From positions 186,001-250,000 of the forward strand of contig JAJYUT010000007.1 of NCBI GenBank assembly GCA_021792365.1: a stretch of DNA of 64,000 nt. The letters are read 5' to 3'. This DNA comes from Pseudomonadota bacterium. GTDB lineage: Bacteria; Pseudomonadota; Alphaproteobacteria; Dongiales; Dongiaceae. Under the pieces are notes generated by a model. That model made no database searches. It saw only the letters and a program-made list of their open reading frames with translations, and was not told the origin of the DNA. Positions 1-6,129 of this stretch are shown here, one piece after another (within the stretch, counting starts at the first letter, position 1; every line of letters begins with the position of its first letter). The translations under genes and the position numbers were made by a program.

Positions 1-121
1 GTCGCTGTTCTGGGGGGACCAGGTGAAGCTCGACACCGCCGTCACCTATCGCACCGAGGAATTCGAGAACCAGGATGATCCGACCACGTTGTGGGGGCTG
101 AACCTTACGGTCGGATTCTAG
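1..121 (+). CDS. C-terminus of an outer-membrane beta-barrel protein (partial)
   Basis: An open frame (codons starting at base 2) runs in from the left edge and ends at TAG 119-121. The 39 visible residues alternate polar and hydrophobic positions, with many aromatic and acidic residues, and finish in NLTVGF. A C-terminal Phe after alternating hydrophobics is the signature of the last strand of Gram-negative outer-membrane barrels, read by the BAM machinery. I infer a porin-like or other barrel protein; the family cannot be told from this fragment. Confidence 0.6.
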   Translation, partial: SLFWGDQVKLDTAVTYRTEEFENQDDPTTLWGLNLTVGF

Positions 122-294
122 AGGCTGGCCTCAACAGAAGCTGTTGGGAGGGCGCATGCCCCCGCCTGGTGGCGGCCGCCGACGTAGCGTGAGCATACGC
201 AGCATGCGGCGTGTCATCGTCGCTAGACGTTTCATAACACCCCCTCCGACCCTGCCGGCCCGGGAGCGTCCTCCGGGCCTCGCGAGCGGCTGAC

Positions 295-474
295 CTAACG
301 GTCGCGGCGCTGGAGCGGATCCTGCCGCGCCTGACGACGGGCTGCGTCGCTCTCCCCCAGATCAGGCTCGCTCACGCCCCGGCGTTGGTCCGGGTGGCGG
401 GACGCGGTTTCGCGGTCTCGTCCGGCGTGTTCGACGCGCTGATACGGGGTCGGCGTTGCTTGCTCCGCCATCAT
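295..474 (-). CDS. Small charged, probably disordered protein with a stress-type promoter
   Basis: A 59-codon frame begins with tandem ATG codons (474-472 and 471-469) and ends at TAG 297-295. The start has a good ribosome site, AGGAG, four bases before the first ATG. The protein (MMAEQATPTPYQ...) is rich in Arg, Asp, Gln and Glu. It lacks hydrophobic stretches and Cys, so it is probably unstructured and soluble. A sigma-EcfG-like promoter (508-533) sits about 34 bases upstream on the same strand, and the gene follows the nepR-like gene at 549-734. I recognise no family. The promoter, ribosome site and location together argue that it is a real general-stress gene, function unknown. Confidence 0.6.
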   Translation of the reverse strand: MMAEQATPTPYQRVEHAGRDRETASRHPDQRRGVSEPDLGESDAARRQARQDPLQRRDR

Positions 475-507
475 GAACTCCTGCTTGTGAATGGATGCAA
501 AGACGTA

Positions 508-533
508 AACAAGCCGGCGCGCTGCCTTGTTCC
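508..533 (-). promoter_or_regulatory. Candidate sigma-EcfG promoter (GGAAC-N17-TGTT)
   Basis: On the minus strand GGAAC (533-529) is followed after 17 bases by TGTT (511-508). The GSR consensus in alphaproteobacteria is GGAAC, 16-17 bases, CGTT. Transcription would start near 500 and lead into the 59-codon gene at 474 with a leader of about 26 bases. Confidence 0.6.
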
Positions 534-548
534 GTCCACGCCAGGAGC

Positions 549-734
549 CTATGTCAGGTTTTCTGCGGTGCGAGCGGCGCGCAGGATCCGGAGCAGGTGA
601 GGGGGCACCGGCTCATCCAGCATCTGCAAATACAATTGCCTGATCTCGGCCTCGAAACCGGAGACGATCCGTTGCGGCCGCACCGCTGCGCGGGCCGGTC
701 CCGCGGCGAGCCAAGCCTGTAAGTCAAACTCCAT
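549..734 (-). CDS. NepR-like anti-sigma factor (first copy)
   Basis: 61 codons starting at ATG 734, preceded by a strong GGAGGTG ribosome site five bases upstream. Residues about 28-50 (IRQLYLQMLDEPVPPHLLRI) match the core of NepR, the small helical protein that holds sigma-EcfG inactive until phosphorylated PhyR sequesters it. The motif parallels the second copy at 9036-9251 (LGRLYADVASEPVPVEMLQL). Unlike that copy it is not followed by a sigma gene; the nearest one (1345-1956) is on the other strand. Assignment rests on the core motif; which sigma it binds is unknown. Confidence 0.75.
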   Translation of the reverse strand: MEFDLQAWLAAGPARAAVRPQRIVSGFEAEIRQLYLQMLDEPVPPHLLRILRAARTAENLT

Positions 735-873
735 TAGGCACCTCCGCCTGCGCCGGCGGCTCTCGGTGCCGTGCGTCATGGAATGGGGACCAGGCGCGCT
801 GCCCATCGCTTGCAGGCTTTTCGAATATCAAAAAGCAAATCTGGCTCCCGGCGCGCGCATCGCTCCGGGGGCA

Positions 874-1023
874 CTAGCCCTGGCTCCACAGGACAAGCAT
901 CCCGAACAACCCGGCGATGGCGAGAACCAGGCCCGCGATCAGGACAGCGCGGACGTGGCCGCTCGTGTCGCCCTGGCGGCTTTCCTTGGTCGTGATCGTG
1001 ACGTGCTCGTCTTCCCGTTTCAT
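874..1023 (-). CDS. Small single-pass membrane protein (49 aa)
   Basis: 49 codons from ATG 1023 to TAG 876-874, with AGGAGG nine bases before the start. The N-terminal 27 residues are charged (MKREDEHVTITTKES...). They are followed by one hydrophobic segment (residues about 28-46, AVLIAGLVLAIAGLFGMLVL) and a short tail, so it should sit in the inner membrane with the charged part in the cytoplasm. Its ATG overlaps the stop of a 22-codon ORF (1020-1088), and both lie downstream of a candidate stress promoter (1194-1218). No named family recognised; such one-helix proteins are common in alphaproteobacterial GSR regulons. Confidence 0.65.
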   Translation of the reverse strand: MKREDEHVTITTKESRQGDTSGHVRAVLIAGLVLAIAGLFGMLVLWSQG

Positions 1024-1088
1024 GCGGCGGACGCCTCCTGCACGGAGACGCTCGCCGGCGTCGCGGCCTCACGAATGCTGATCGGCAT
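1020..1088 (-). CDS. Possible 22-codon leader ORF translationally coupled to the 49-aa protein
   Basis: ATG at 1088 is preceded by AGGAG (about 8 bases upstream), and the frame ends in TGA 1022-1020, overlapping the ATG of the next gene (ATGA). The peptide (MPISIREAATPASVS...) has no hydrophobic segment. The overlap and ribosome site suggest translational coupling, but 22 codons can arise by chance. Confidence 0.3.
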   Translation of the reverse strand: MPISIREAATPASVSVQEASAA

Positions 1089-1193
1089 GAGGACTCTCCT
1101 GTGGGCTGTCGGTGCCGGAATTTTCCGGGGGCGGAGTGCGCCGGGCCGTGAGCCCGAAATGGCGCAGGTCATCCAGCTGATGACACGTCCGGA

Positions 1194-1218
1194 AACAGGC
1201 CGTACCAGCATTTGTTCC
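1194..1218 (-). promoter_or_regulatory. Candidate sigma-EcfG promoter (GGAAC-N16-TGTT)
   Basis: Minus-strand GGAAC (1218-1214), 16 bases, TGTT (1197-1194). It points toward the 22- and 49-codon ORFs, leaving a leader of about 100 bases. Eight of nine positions agree with the GSR consensus. Confidence 0.5.
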
Positions 1219-1344
1219 TTCCGCCGGCCGGCGAAAAGGTGAGTTCCCAGCGGAACTATAGAGCCTTGCGTGACTTGGTTTTCGAGCGTGCGACGGCGGC
1301 GCGGAATTTCCGCCACGGTGATTGCCTTTGGGAGTATGGTCGGG

Positions 1345-1956
1345 ATGCTGAATGAGGAGTCAAGCGAACTCATCGAGCAGGAAATCCCGCGGCTGCGACG
1401 CTACGCGATGTTCCTTGCCAGGGATCCGGAGAAGGCGGACGACCTGGTGCAGGAATGCCTGGTCCGCGCGATCGACAACATCGATAAGTTTCAGCCGGGC
1501 ACCAACATTCGCTCCTGGCTGATGACCATCCTTCACAACATCTTCGTCAACGAGACGAAGAAGCGCCGGCCGCTGCTGACGCAGGATGGCGTGATTGAGC
1601 GCTCCACGCCGATCGAAGGCGGGCAGGAGGCGCGCCACCAGATGCGCGACGTGCAGCGCGCGTTCGAGGCGCTGAGCTGGCAGCATCGTCAGATCATCTG
1701 GTTCATCTGTGTCGAGCAGATGGACTACAACGAGGTCGCGCGGCAGCTTGAGGTGCCCGTCGGCACGGTGCGGTCGCGCCTGTGCCGCGCGCGCGAGCAT
1801 CTGAAGCAGCTCATGGAACTGGAAAGCAGGGGCAAGAACGACGAAAGGGACGAAACGGAAGGCGAGGCGCTCGCGGCGCTGAAGCGGGCCGTGAAGCCCC
1901 GCGCCCGCGGCGGGCGCGCCGCGAGCGACGCGCCGAGGCGAACGGGAACGCGCTGA
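1345..1956 (+). CDS. ECF-type sigma factor, EcfG-like
   Basis: 203 codons from ATG 1345, which has GGAG ten bases upstream; the frame is open further upstream but without a ribosome site. Region 2 (residues about 12-70) carries DDLVQECLVRAI and FQPGTNIRSWLMTILHN. Region 4 (about 105-160) carries WQHRQIIWFICVEQMDYNEVA and the helix-turn-helix VPVGTVRSRLCRARE. The FQPGTN motif and short linker fit the EcfG group that drives the general stress response. An unusual Arg/Lys/Ala-rich tail of about 40 residues follows region 4. It is a second sigma gene beside the nepR-ecfG pair at 9036-9891, so it may be an EcfG paralogue with its own target set. No clear GSR promoter precedes it. Confidence 0.8.
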   Translation: MLNEESSELIEQEIPRLRRYAMFLARDPEKADDLVQECLVRAIDNIDKFQPGTNIRSWLMTILHNIFVNETKKRRPLLTQDGVIERSTPIEGGQEARHQMRDVQRAFEALSWQHRQIIWFICVEQMDYNEVARQLEVPVGTVRSRLCRAREHLKQLMELESRGKNDERDETEGEALAALKRAVKPRARGGRAASDAPRRTGTR

Positions 1957-2020
1957 CCACCGCTGGCGGATGAGCCGGCGACGGATCATTGGCGGACCAT
2001 GGGCGGGGATGACGACCGCG

Positions 2021-2176
2021 CTATATGTACCCGGTCAACAGGGCAATGATGGCCACGACCACCAGGATCGTCAGCAGGCCGCTGGGCGCATAGCCCCAGG
2101 ACCGGCTGTGCGGCCAAGCCGGTACCGCGCCGATCAGAAGCAGGATCAGGATGATCAGCAGGATCGTTCCAAGCAT
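2021..2176 (-). CDS. DUF3309 family small membrane protein
   Basis: 51 codons from ATG 2176 (GGAGGA eight bases upstream) to TAG 2023-2021. The sequence opens MLGTILLIILILLLIGA, then has the family signature WPHSRSWGY with PSG, and ends in a second hydrophobic helix. This is the typical DUF3309 layout of two helices joined by a Trp/His loop. It starts 12 bases after the stop of the iron-permease-family gene and should share its transcript. Function unknown; the family is frequent next to stress genes in alphaproteobacteria. Confidence 0.9.
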   Translation of the reverse strand: MLGTILLIILILLLIGAVPAWPHSRSWGYAPSGLLTILVVVAIIALLTGYI

Positions 2177-2188
2177 GGCGGTGTCCTC

Positions 2189-2725
2189 CTAGGCCTTTGG
2201 CTCTGGAACGCTGCGGCGCGGCGCTTGGTTCCGGCGCTGGCCGCGGCGTCCATTCGGGCGCTCGTCTCGGCGTTCGTCTCGGCGTTCGTCTCGGCGTTCG
2301 TCTTTCGGCCGCTCACCGGCTCTGGCGCCCTGCGCCTGGCCTTTACCCCGATGCGGCTCTTTTTCGTCACGACCGGAGCCGTTGGCCAGCGCCCTGTAGT
2401 GGTCGTGCAGCTTTCGCAGCTCCGTCTCGCTGCGCTCCTCCAGGTCGACAAGCCGCGTGTCGGCGGAATCGACTGCACGCAGCAACTCGTCGATCTTGAG
2501 ATGCAAGGCGTGATTGTCGCGATTCTGGGTGTTCTGGATCAGGAACACCATCAGGAAGGTCACGATAGTCGTGGACGTGTTGATGACCAGTTGCCAGGTG
2601 TCCGAATAGCCGGCGAGGGGGCCCAGGGCCGCCCATACCAGCACCGCCAGGCAAGCCAGGGCGAAGCTGAAGGGGTGCCCGACCAGGCGCGCGATGTGGG
2701 CGGCGGCGCGATCGAACATGGACAT
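2189..2725 (-). CDS. Low-affinity iron permease family protein with a repetitive Arg-rich tail
   Basis: 178 codons from ATG 2725 (a second ATG lies two codons on). Residues about 18-85 form the low-affinity iron permease domain (PF04120). Two membrane helices (FALACLAVLVWAALGP and IVTFLMVFLIQNTQNRDN) are followed by the characteristic NHALHLKIDELLRA. An acidic/basic coiled segment follows. The tail (about 120-178) contains tandem DERR units from a 12-bp DNA repeat. A perfect GSR promoter lies about 40 bases upstream and DUF3309 follows. The bacterial family's role in iron uptake is uncertain; given the promoter I infer an envelope stress role. Confidence 0.85.
   Translation of the reverse strand: MSMFDRAAAHIARLVGHPFSFALACLAVLVWAALGPLAGYSDTWQLVINTSTTIVTFLMVFLIQNTQNRDNHALHLKIDELLRAVDSADTRLVDLEERSETELRKLHDHYRALANGSGRDEKEPHRGKGQAQGARAGERPKDERRDERRDERRDERPNGRRGQRRNQAPRRSVPEPKA
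2259..2306. repeat. 12-bp tandem repeat inside the iron-permease-family gene
   Basis: About four in-frame copies of a 12-base unit (cgttcgtctcgg and close variants) encode consecutive DERR units. Being a multiple of three, expansion or loss would change only the tail length. Confidence 0.8.
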
Positions 2726-2763
2726 TGCGCAACCTTGTGCTGCCGTCTCGGTCCCGCAGACAC

Positions 2764-2789
2764 AACGTCCGCGCGCGTGGGTCGGTTCC
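2764..2789 (-). promoter_or_regulatory. Sigma-EcfG promoter, perfect consensus (GGAAC-N17-CGTT)
   Basis: Minus-strand GGAAC (2789-2785), 17 bases, CGTT (2767-2764), matching both consensus elements exactly. It lies about 40 bases upstream of ATG 2725 and should drive the iron-permease-family gene and DUF3309. Confidence 0.75.
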
Positions 2790-2897
2790 CGCAGGCATGC
2801 CGCGCCACAATGCCGCGCGGGTCAGGCTGTTGGCGCCATACGAAGCGGCTGGGAGGCGTGATACGCCGCTCGCCTGCCTGGCCGGTCGGGTATCCGG

Positions 2898-3206
2898 TTA
2901 GCTAGTTTTCTCCGGAACCACCGAGCCGGCCTTGGCCGGCGTCGTGCCCTCACCGCCAACCTCCGCGCCCAACTTCTCGGCGACGGAGCGCACCTCGCGG
3001 ATCCTCTCCGCATTGTTGCCCGGCGGCGCGTCGCCGGTCATGTTCTCTTCCGTCGCGACCTGCAACAGGTGCAGGTCGTATTCCCATTGCCGCAGCAGCG
3101 CGAGCTTCTGGTCGCGCGTAAGATCCTCCCGCGCCAGCAGCGCATCGGGGCTCGTGAAGTGCTTGGCCACGTCTGCTGCCATCTTCTCGAATGTCGCCTG
3201 ATCCAT
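2898..3206 (-). CDS. Conserved-looking hypothetical soluble protein (102 aa)
   Basis: 102 codons. I prefer ATG 3206 (GGAG six bases upstream) over an in-frame ATG four codons earlier. The protein (MDQATFEKMAADVAKHF...) is mostly charged helix with REDLTRDQKLALLRQWEYDL and LLQVATEENM. There is no signal peptide or membrane segment. The K-x-LLRQWEYDL pattern recurs in small alphaproteobacterial stress proteins, but I know no function. A GSR promoter lies about 60 bases upstream, back to back with that of the PRC-barrel gene. Confidence 0.75.
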   Translation of the reverse strand: MDQATFEKMAADVAKHFTSPDALLAREDLTRDQKLALLRQWEYDLHLLQVATEENMTGDAPPGNNAERIREVRSVAEKLGAEVGGEGTTPAKAGSVVPEKTS

Positions 3207-3264
3207 GATCCGCTCCATCCCGTAGTTCGGGGCAGTAGCCCGGGTACGTGCACACATGCGGATG

Positions 3265-3289
3265 AACACCCGCCAATCTGCGGGGTTCC
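3265..3289 (-). promoter_or_regulatory. Candidate sigma-EcfG promoter (GGAAC-N16-TGTT)
   Basis: Minus-strand GGAAC (3289-3285), 16 bases, TGTT (3268-3265), about 60 bases before the ATG at 3206. It is divergent from the plus-strand motif at 3301-3325, with 11 bases between the two -35 elements. Confidence 0.65.
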
Positions 3290-3300
3290 GGCAGCAAACG

Positions 3301-3325
3301 GCAACCGCATGGTCCCTGGCTTGTT
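3301..3325 (+). promoter_or_regulatory. Candidate sigma-EcfG promoter (GCAAC-N16-TGTT)
   Basis: GCAAC (3301-3305), 16 bases, TGTT (3322-3325). Transcription would begin near 3332 and reach the ATG at 3361 after a short leader holding a GGAGAGAG ribosome site. The same GCAAC variant with the same spacing precedes csbD (5385-5409), which supports both. Confidence 0.55.
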
Positions 3326-3360
3326 CACTGATACCAAGAACCGATTGAGGAGAGAGTGAG

Positions 3361-4224
3361 ATGAAAAGAGCAATGCTTCTGGGCAGCGCAGTGGCCGTCA
3401 TGTTCGGCGCAGCGCCCCTGTCAGCACTCGCCGACGACACGATCCCGGTGAATCCGCGCGCGCAGCTCGCGCAGGACCAGACTGCGGCCGGTCAGGTCGA
3501 CGCGGGGAGCCTCGTCGGTCAAGAAATCTATGACGGCAACGGCGACAAGGTCGGCGACATCGACAGCGTGATGGTCAGCCAGAACGGCGAGGTCTCGGCC
3601 GTTGTGGTGGACGTCAGCGGCTGGCTTGAAAGCGAGAAGCTGATCTCAATGAAATGGTCCGACCTGCAGATGGGCGAGGACGACAGGATCGTCACCTCTC
3701 TGACCAAGGAGACGGCAGAGTCCGCCGCAGGCTACACCTACAAGGACGAAAGCATGCGCGGCCAGGTGATGACCGAGTCCGGCGAACGCTACGCGGGTGC
3801 TCCAGCCGGTATGGCGCCAGATGCAACCGAGGGCGCGACCGGTGGCGCGACCGACAGCGCCGCTACCGGAACGAACGCCGGCACGACCACTGGCACGACC
3901 ACTGGCACGGAGATGGGCGATACGACCACCGCCGTCGTGAACCCGGACGGTTCGCTGAACGCCAGCAAGCTGATCGGCCTCGATGTGCAGAGCCCGCAGG
4001 AGGAGAAAGTCGGCGATATCGGCGAGGTGGTGGTCTCCAAGGACGGCAACATCGAGGGCGTGGTGGTGGATGTCGGCGGCTTCCTCGGCATTGCAACACA
4101 CCCGGTTCTGCTGGAGTGGGACGACGTGACCCTTAGCAGCCAGGATGGGACCGATCGGGCGGTCGTTAACCTGGACAAGGCGCGGCTGGAACAAATGCCG
4201 GCTTACCAGAGTTCAAGCAGGTAA
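3361..4224 (+). CDS. Secreted protein with two PRC-barrel domains
   Basis: 287 codons. A signal peptide (residues 1-24, ending in SALA-D) sends it to the periplasm. Two PRC-barrel domains follow, at about 48-115 (VGQEIYDGNGDKVGDIDSV) and 202-270 (IGLDVQSPQEEKVGDIGEV). They are joined by a low-complexity Ala/Gly/Thr linker (150-190) that includes short GTTT repeats. PRC-barrels are small beta domains found in RNA processing, photosynthetic reaction centres and many stress-induced envelope proteins; the molecular role here is not known. It is preceded by a GCAAC-N16-TGTT motif and followed by a strong terminator at 4252, so it is probably monocistronic. Confidence 0.85.
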   Translation: MKRAMLLGSAVAVMFGAAPLSALADDTIPVNPRAQLAQDQTAAGQVDAGSLVGQEIYDGNGDKVGDIDSVMVSQNGEVSAVVVDVSGWLESEKLISMKWSDLQMGEDDRIVTSLTKETAESAAGYTYKDESMRGQVMTESGERYAGAPAGMAPDATEGATGGATDSAATGTNAGTTTGTTTGTEMGDTTTAVVNPDGSLNASKLIGLDVQSPQEEKVGDIGEVVVSKDGNIEGVVVDVGGFLGIATHPVLLEWDDVTLSSQDGTDRAVVNLDKARLEQMPAYQSSSR

Positions 4225-4251
4225 CCGAACCTGCCCCTGTGAGCAGGGGAG

Positions 4252-4283
4252 CAGGCGGGCCAAGCGCCCGCCTGTTTTCGTTT
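4252..4283 (+). terminator. Rho-independent terminator after the PRC-barrel gene
   Basis: Nine perfect base pairs (CAGGCGGGC/GCCCGCCTG) with a five-base loop, followed by TTTTCGTTT. A smaller hairpin (CCTGCCCCT/AGGGGAGCAGG) lies just before it. Confidence 0.85.
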
Positions 4284-4311
4284 GGGATCCGGTCGAGGAG
4301 AGGAGGTGGTG

Positions 4312-4638
4312 ATGCCGAGACCCAGCAAGTTCAGCCAAACCGAGCGCGCTTACGACGATCTGGTGGAGGAGTTCAGCAACCTTGTCGCGGCGATGGAAGA
4401 CGTGTTCGCAGCGGCCACCGAGGACGGCGGCGACAAGCTCTCCGAGCTGAGAGGGCAGGCGGAGGCTAGTCTCAAGAAGGCGAAGTCCCGGCTCGGTTTG
4501 CTGGAAAAGAGCGCCGTCGCCAAAGCGCGCAAGGTCGCCACCGATTCCGACGACTACGTCCACGAGAATCCATGGACCGCTGTCGGCATCGGGGCGGGCA
4601 TGGGATTGCTGCTCGGCCTGCTGATCGGGCGGAAGTGA
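4312..4638 (+). CDS. DUF883 (ElaB/YqjD-like) ribosome/membrane stress protein
   Basis: 108 codons from ATG 4312, preceded by GGAGAGGAGGTGG. A long amphipathic helical region (about 10-80, rich in Glu/Ala/Lys) ends in a C-terminal membrane helix with the family signature ENPWTAVGIGAGMGLLLGLL. Members of this family (YqjD, ElaB in E. coli) are tail-anchored in the inner membrane and can bind ribosomes in stationary phase. It is the first of three overlapping genes in yqjDEK order. Confidence 0.9.
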   Translation: MPRPSKFSQTERAYDDLVEEFSNLVAAMEDVFAAATEDGGDKLSELRGQAEASLKKAKSRLGLLEKSAVAKARKVATDSDDYVHENPWTAVGIGAGMGLLLGLLIGRK

Positions 4639-5096
4639 GCCTGCACGCAGCCGGGCGCCGTCCCATGACTGCGCACGCCACGGATGGCATCGTCCGCTCC
4701 GGCCGGCGCATGCTGGCGATCGTGGTCGGCATGGCGCGCACGCGGCTCGGTCTCCTGGCGATCGAGCTTATGGAGGAGAAGAGCCGCATCTGGCTCACGC
4801 TGGTGCTGACGGGATTGGCGCTGATCTTCGCGTCGATGGCGCTGCTGATGCTCTCCCTCCTCGTGATCGTCGCGTTCTGGGACGAGAACCGGCTGCTCGC
4901 GATCGGGGGCCTGCTCGCCTTCCATGTGCTCGCGGCGGCCGTGACGTTGCTGGTCCTGCGGCGGCGGGGAAAAGTCGGCTCGAAACTCTTCGCGCATACC
5001 CTCCACGAATTGCAAAGGGATGAAGCCGAGCTCGCGGGCGAGGACGAACCCGACAAGCCGGATCTCGATTTCCAGTCGAGGCGGCGCCGTGGCTAG
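4635..5096 (+). CDS. YqjE-like phage holin family (DUF1469) membrane protein
   Basis: 153 codons if read from GTG 4635, which overlaps the previous stop (GTGA); ATG 4665 is an alternative, but neither has a strong ribosome site. The core has the family pattern RRMLAIVVGMARTRLGLLAIE. Two membrane helices follow (VLTGLALIFASMALLMLSLL and LLAFHVLAAAVTLLVL), then a charged cytoplasmic tail. This protein class accompanies DUF883 proteins in many bacteria and is thought to work with them at the inner membrane. Start choice is uncertain, family is not. Confidence 0.85.
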   Translation: MSLHAAGRRPMTAHATDGIVRSGRRMLAIVVGMARTRLGLLAIELMEEKSRIWLTLVLTGLALIFASMALLMLSLLVIVAFWDENRLLAIGGLLAFHVLAAAVTLLVLRRRGKVGSKLFAHTLHELQRDEAELAGEDEPDKPDLDFQSRRRRG

Positions 5097-5385
5097 GCGG
5101 CGTTCGCGTTCCGTGGAGCTGAAGCAGCGCCGCGACGTCCTGATTGCGCGGGCGCGGCTCGAGCGCGTGGCGCTGCGCGACGCGACGCAGGATCTGCAGA
5201 TCGCAGGCGACCGTGCCGTCCGCATCGCGCTCGGCGGGCTCGCCTTGATCCGCCGGTACTGGCTGCCGCTCGGCCTGATCCTGGCCGGGACCTTATCGGG
5301 CCGTGCGCGCCCTGTGCTGCGCATGGTGCGCACAGGCCTCGTGGTCTGGCAGTCGGTGAAGCTGCTGCGCGCTGCGCGACGCTAG
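5089..5385 (+). CDS. YqjK-like protein, third gene of the DUF883 cluster
   Basis: 98 codons from GTG 5089, overlapping the end of the yqjE-like gene by eight bases. The first 60 residues are a basic helix with many Arg (ARRRSRSVELKQRRDVLIAR). A weakly hydrophobic segment follows (IRRYWLPLGLILAGTL), and the end is basic. Position and composition match YqjK, which follows yqjD-yqjE in enterobacteria. Sequence similarity alone would not identify it, so the call leans on gene order. Confidence 0.65.
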   Translation: MARRRSRSVELKQRRDVLIARARLERVALRDATQDLQIAGDRAVRIALGGLALIRRYWLPLGLILAGTLSGRARPVLRMVRTGLVVWQSVKLLRAARR

Positions 5386-5409
5386 CAACGCGCCCTTTTC
5401 TCACTTGTT
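5385..5409 (+). promoter_or_regulatory. Candidate sigma-EcfG promoter before csbD (GCAAC-N16-TGTT)
   Basis: GCAAC (5385-5389), 16 bases, TGTT (5406-5409), 53 bases before the ATG at 5463. CsbD-type genes are classic general-stress genes, which supports the call. Confidence 0.6.
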
Positions 5410-5462
5410 TACAGAGGCAAGTGGCGTCTCGCCATTGCGTTCACAGCACGGAGGAGCCGGCC

Positions 5463-5675
5463 ATGAACAAGGATCAGGTTGAGGGCAATTGGAAGCAGCT
5501 GAAGGGCAAGGTCAAGGAGCAGTGGGGCAAGCTGACCGATGATGACCTTACGGTCGTCGAAGGCAACATGGATCAGCTCGCCGGCCGCGTCCAGGAACGT
5601 TACGGTATCCAGCGGGACGAAGCCGAGCAGCAGATCCACGAGTTCCGCCGCCGCAACGACGACCTGTGGCCCTGA
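5463..5675 (+). CDS. CsbD family stress protein
   Basis: 70 codons from ATG 5463, with GGAGGA about eight bases upstream. It opens MNKDQVEGNWKQLKGKVKEQW and has GKLTDDDL and GNMDQLAGRVQERYG, the defining motifs of the CsbD/YjbJ family of small, hydrophilic, stress-induced proteins. It ends in the usual helical tail. Function in the cell is unknown. It has its own candidate GSR promoter and terminator, so it is probably a single-gene unit. Confidence 0.95.
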   Translation: MNKDQVEGNWKQLKGKVKEQWGKLTDDDLTVVEGNMDQLAGRVQERYGIQRDEAEQQIHEFRRRNDDLWP

Positions 5676-5698
5676 GCCGCATTTGGAGCAAGATCATG

Positions 5699-5727
5699 CG
5701 GCCCGCGTTTGCGGGCCGTTTCTTTTT
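5699..5727 (+). terminator. Rho-independent terminator after csbD
   Basis: Perfect eight-pair stem CGGCCCGC/GCGGGCCG with a GTTT loop, then TTTCTTTTT. Confidence 0.92.
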
Positions 5728-5739
5728 GGCTGCTTTCGC

Positions 5740-5922
5740 CTAGAAGAAATCGCGTGCCGGGCCGCCCCTCTGCAGCGCGCATACCAGGAGCGCGACCAGC
5801 AGCATGATGAGGGATACCCCGAAAAGAAGCTGTCCGATGCTGCCGGCGGTCGGCGAAGAGGCGCCGAATCCAACCATTCCAGTGGCGATTGTGGTGATCA
5901 GGAACAGAACGACCAACCGCAT
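5740..5922 (-). CDS. Small two-helix membrane protein, DUF1328-like
   Basis: 60 codons from ATG 5922, with GGGAGGT four bases upstream. Two hydrophobic helices (residues about 3-17 and 30-50) flank a GFGASSPTAG loop. The GFG-x-x-x-TAG loop and length resemble DUF1328 membrane proteins, but the match is loose. It follows the 24-codon gene at 5955-6029 by 32 bases and probably shares its transcript. Confidence 0.75.
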   Translation of the reverse strand: MRLVVLFLITTIATGMVGFGASSPTAGSIGQLLFGVSLIMLLVALLVCALQRGGPARDFF

Positions 5923-5954
5923 GACGACCTCCCTCGAGAGACCGGGCGAGCGAA

Positions 5955-6029
5955 TCAGTTGAACAGCAGCCAGATGACGATGAGGACCGGGATCGGCACG
6001 CCCAACAGCCAGAACAACGCGTAGCGCAT
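5955..6029 (-). CDS. Tiny membrane peptide (24 aa)
   Basis: 24 codons from ATG 6029, with AAGG about six bases upstream. The peptide MRYALFWLLGVPIPVLIVIW... is a single hydrophobic helix with the WLLGVPIP signature. I have seen this in very short alphaproteobacterial proteins that accompany stress-linked small membrane proteins; that recollection is not checked. A GSR-like promoter lies about 60 bases upstream. Confidence 0.65.
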   Translation of the reverse strand: MRYALFWLLGVPIPVLIVIWLLFN

Positions 6030-6090
6030 GGCCTTGCCTTTTCCTGTCACATACTCCGGCCGCGCCATCCGACGCGACTGACAGCGGACA

Positions 6091-6115
6091 AACTCGGCTC
6101 GCGGGCGCTTGTTCC
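6091..6115 (-). promoter_or_regulatory. Possible sigma-EcfG promoter (GGAAC-N16-AGTT)
   Basis: Minus-strand GGAAC (6115-6111), 16 bases, AGTT (6094-6091). The -35 element is perfect and the -10 departs at its first base. It lies just past the kinase stop and about 60 bases before ATG 6029. Confidence 0.45.
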
Positions 6116-6129
6116 GAGGCGAAGGCGGA

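Noticed and set aside
257-279. GGCCCGG/CCGGGCC hairpin after the 59-codon gene
   Set aside because: Seven base pairs but no T-tract on the minus strand; too weak to call a terminator.
1252-1280. GGAAC upstream of the first sigma gene with GGTT further on
   Set aside because: The spacing is 20 bases, outside the 16-17 accepted for sigma-EcfG, and no better -10 is present.
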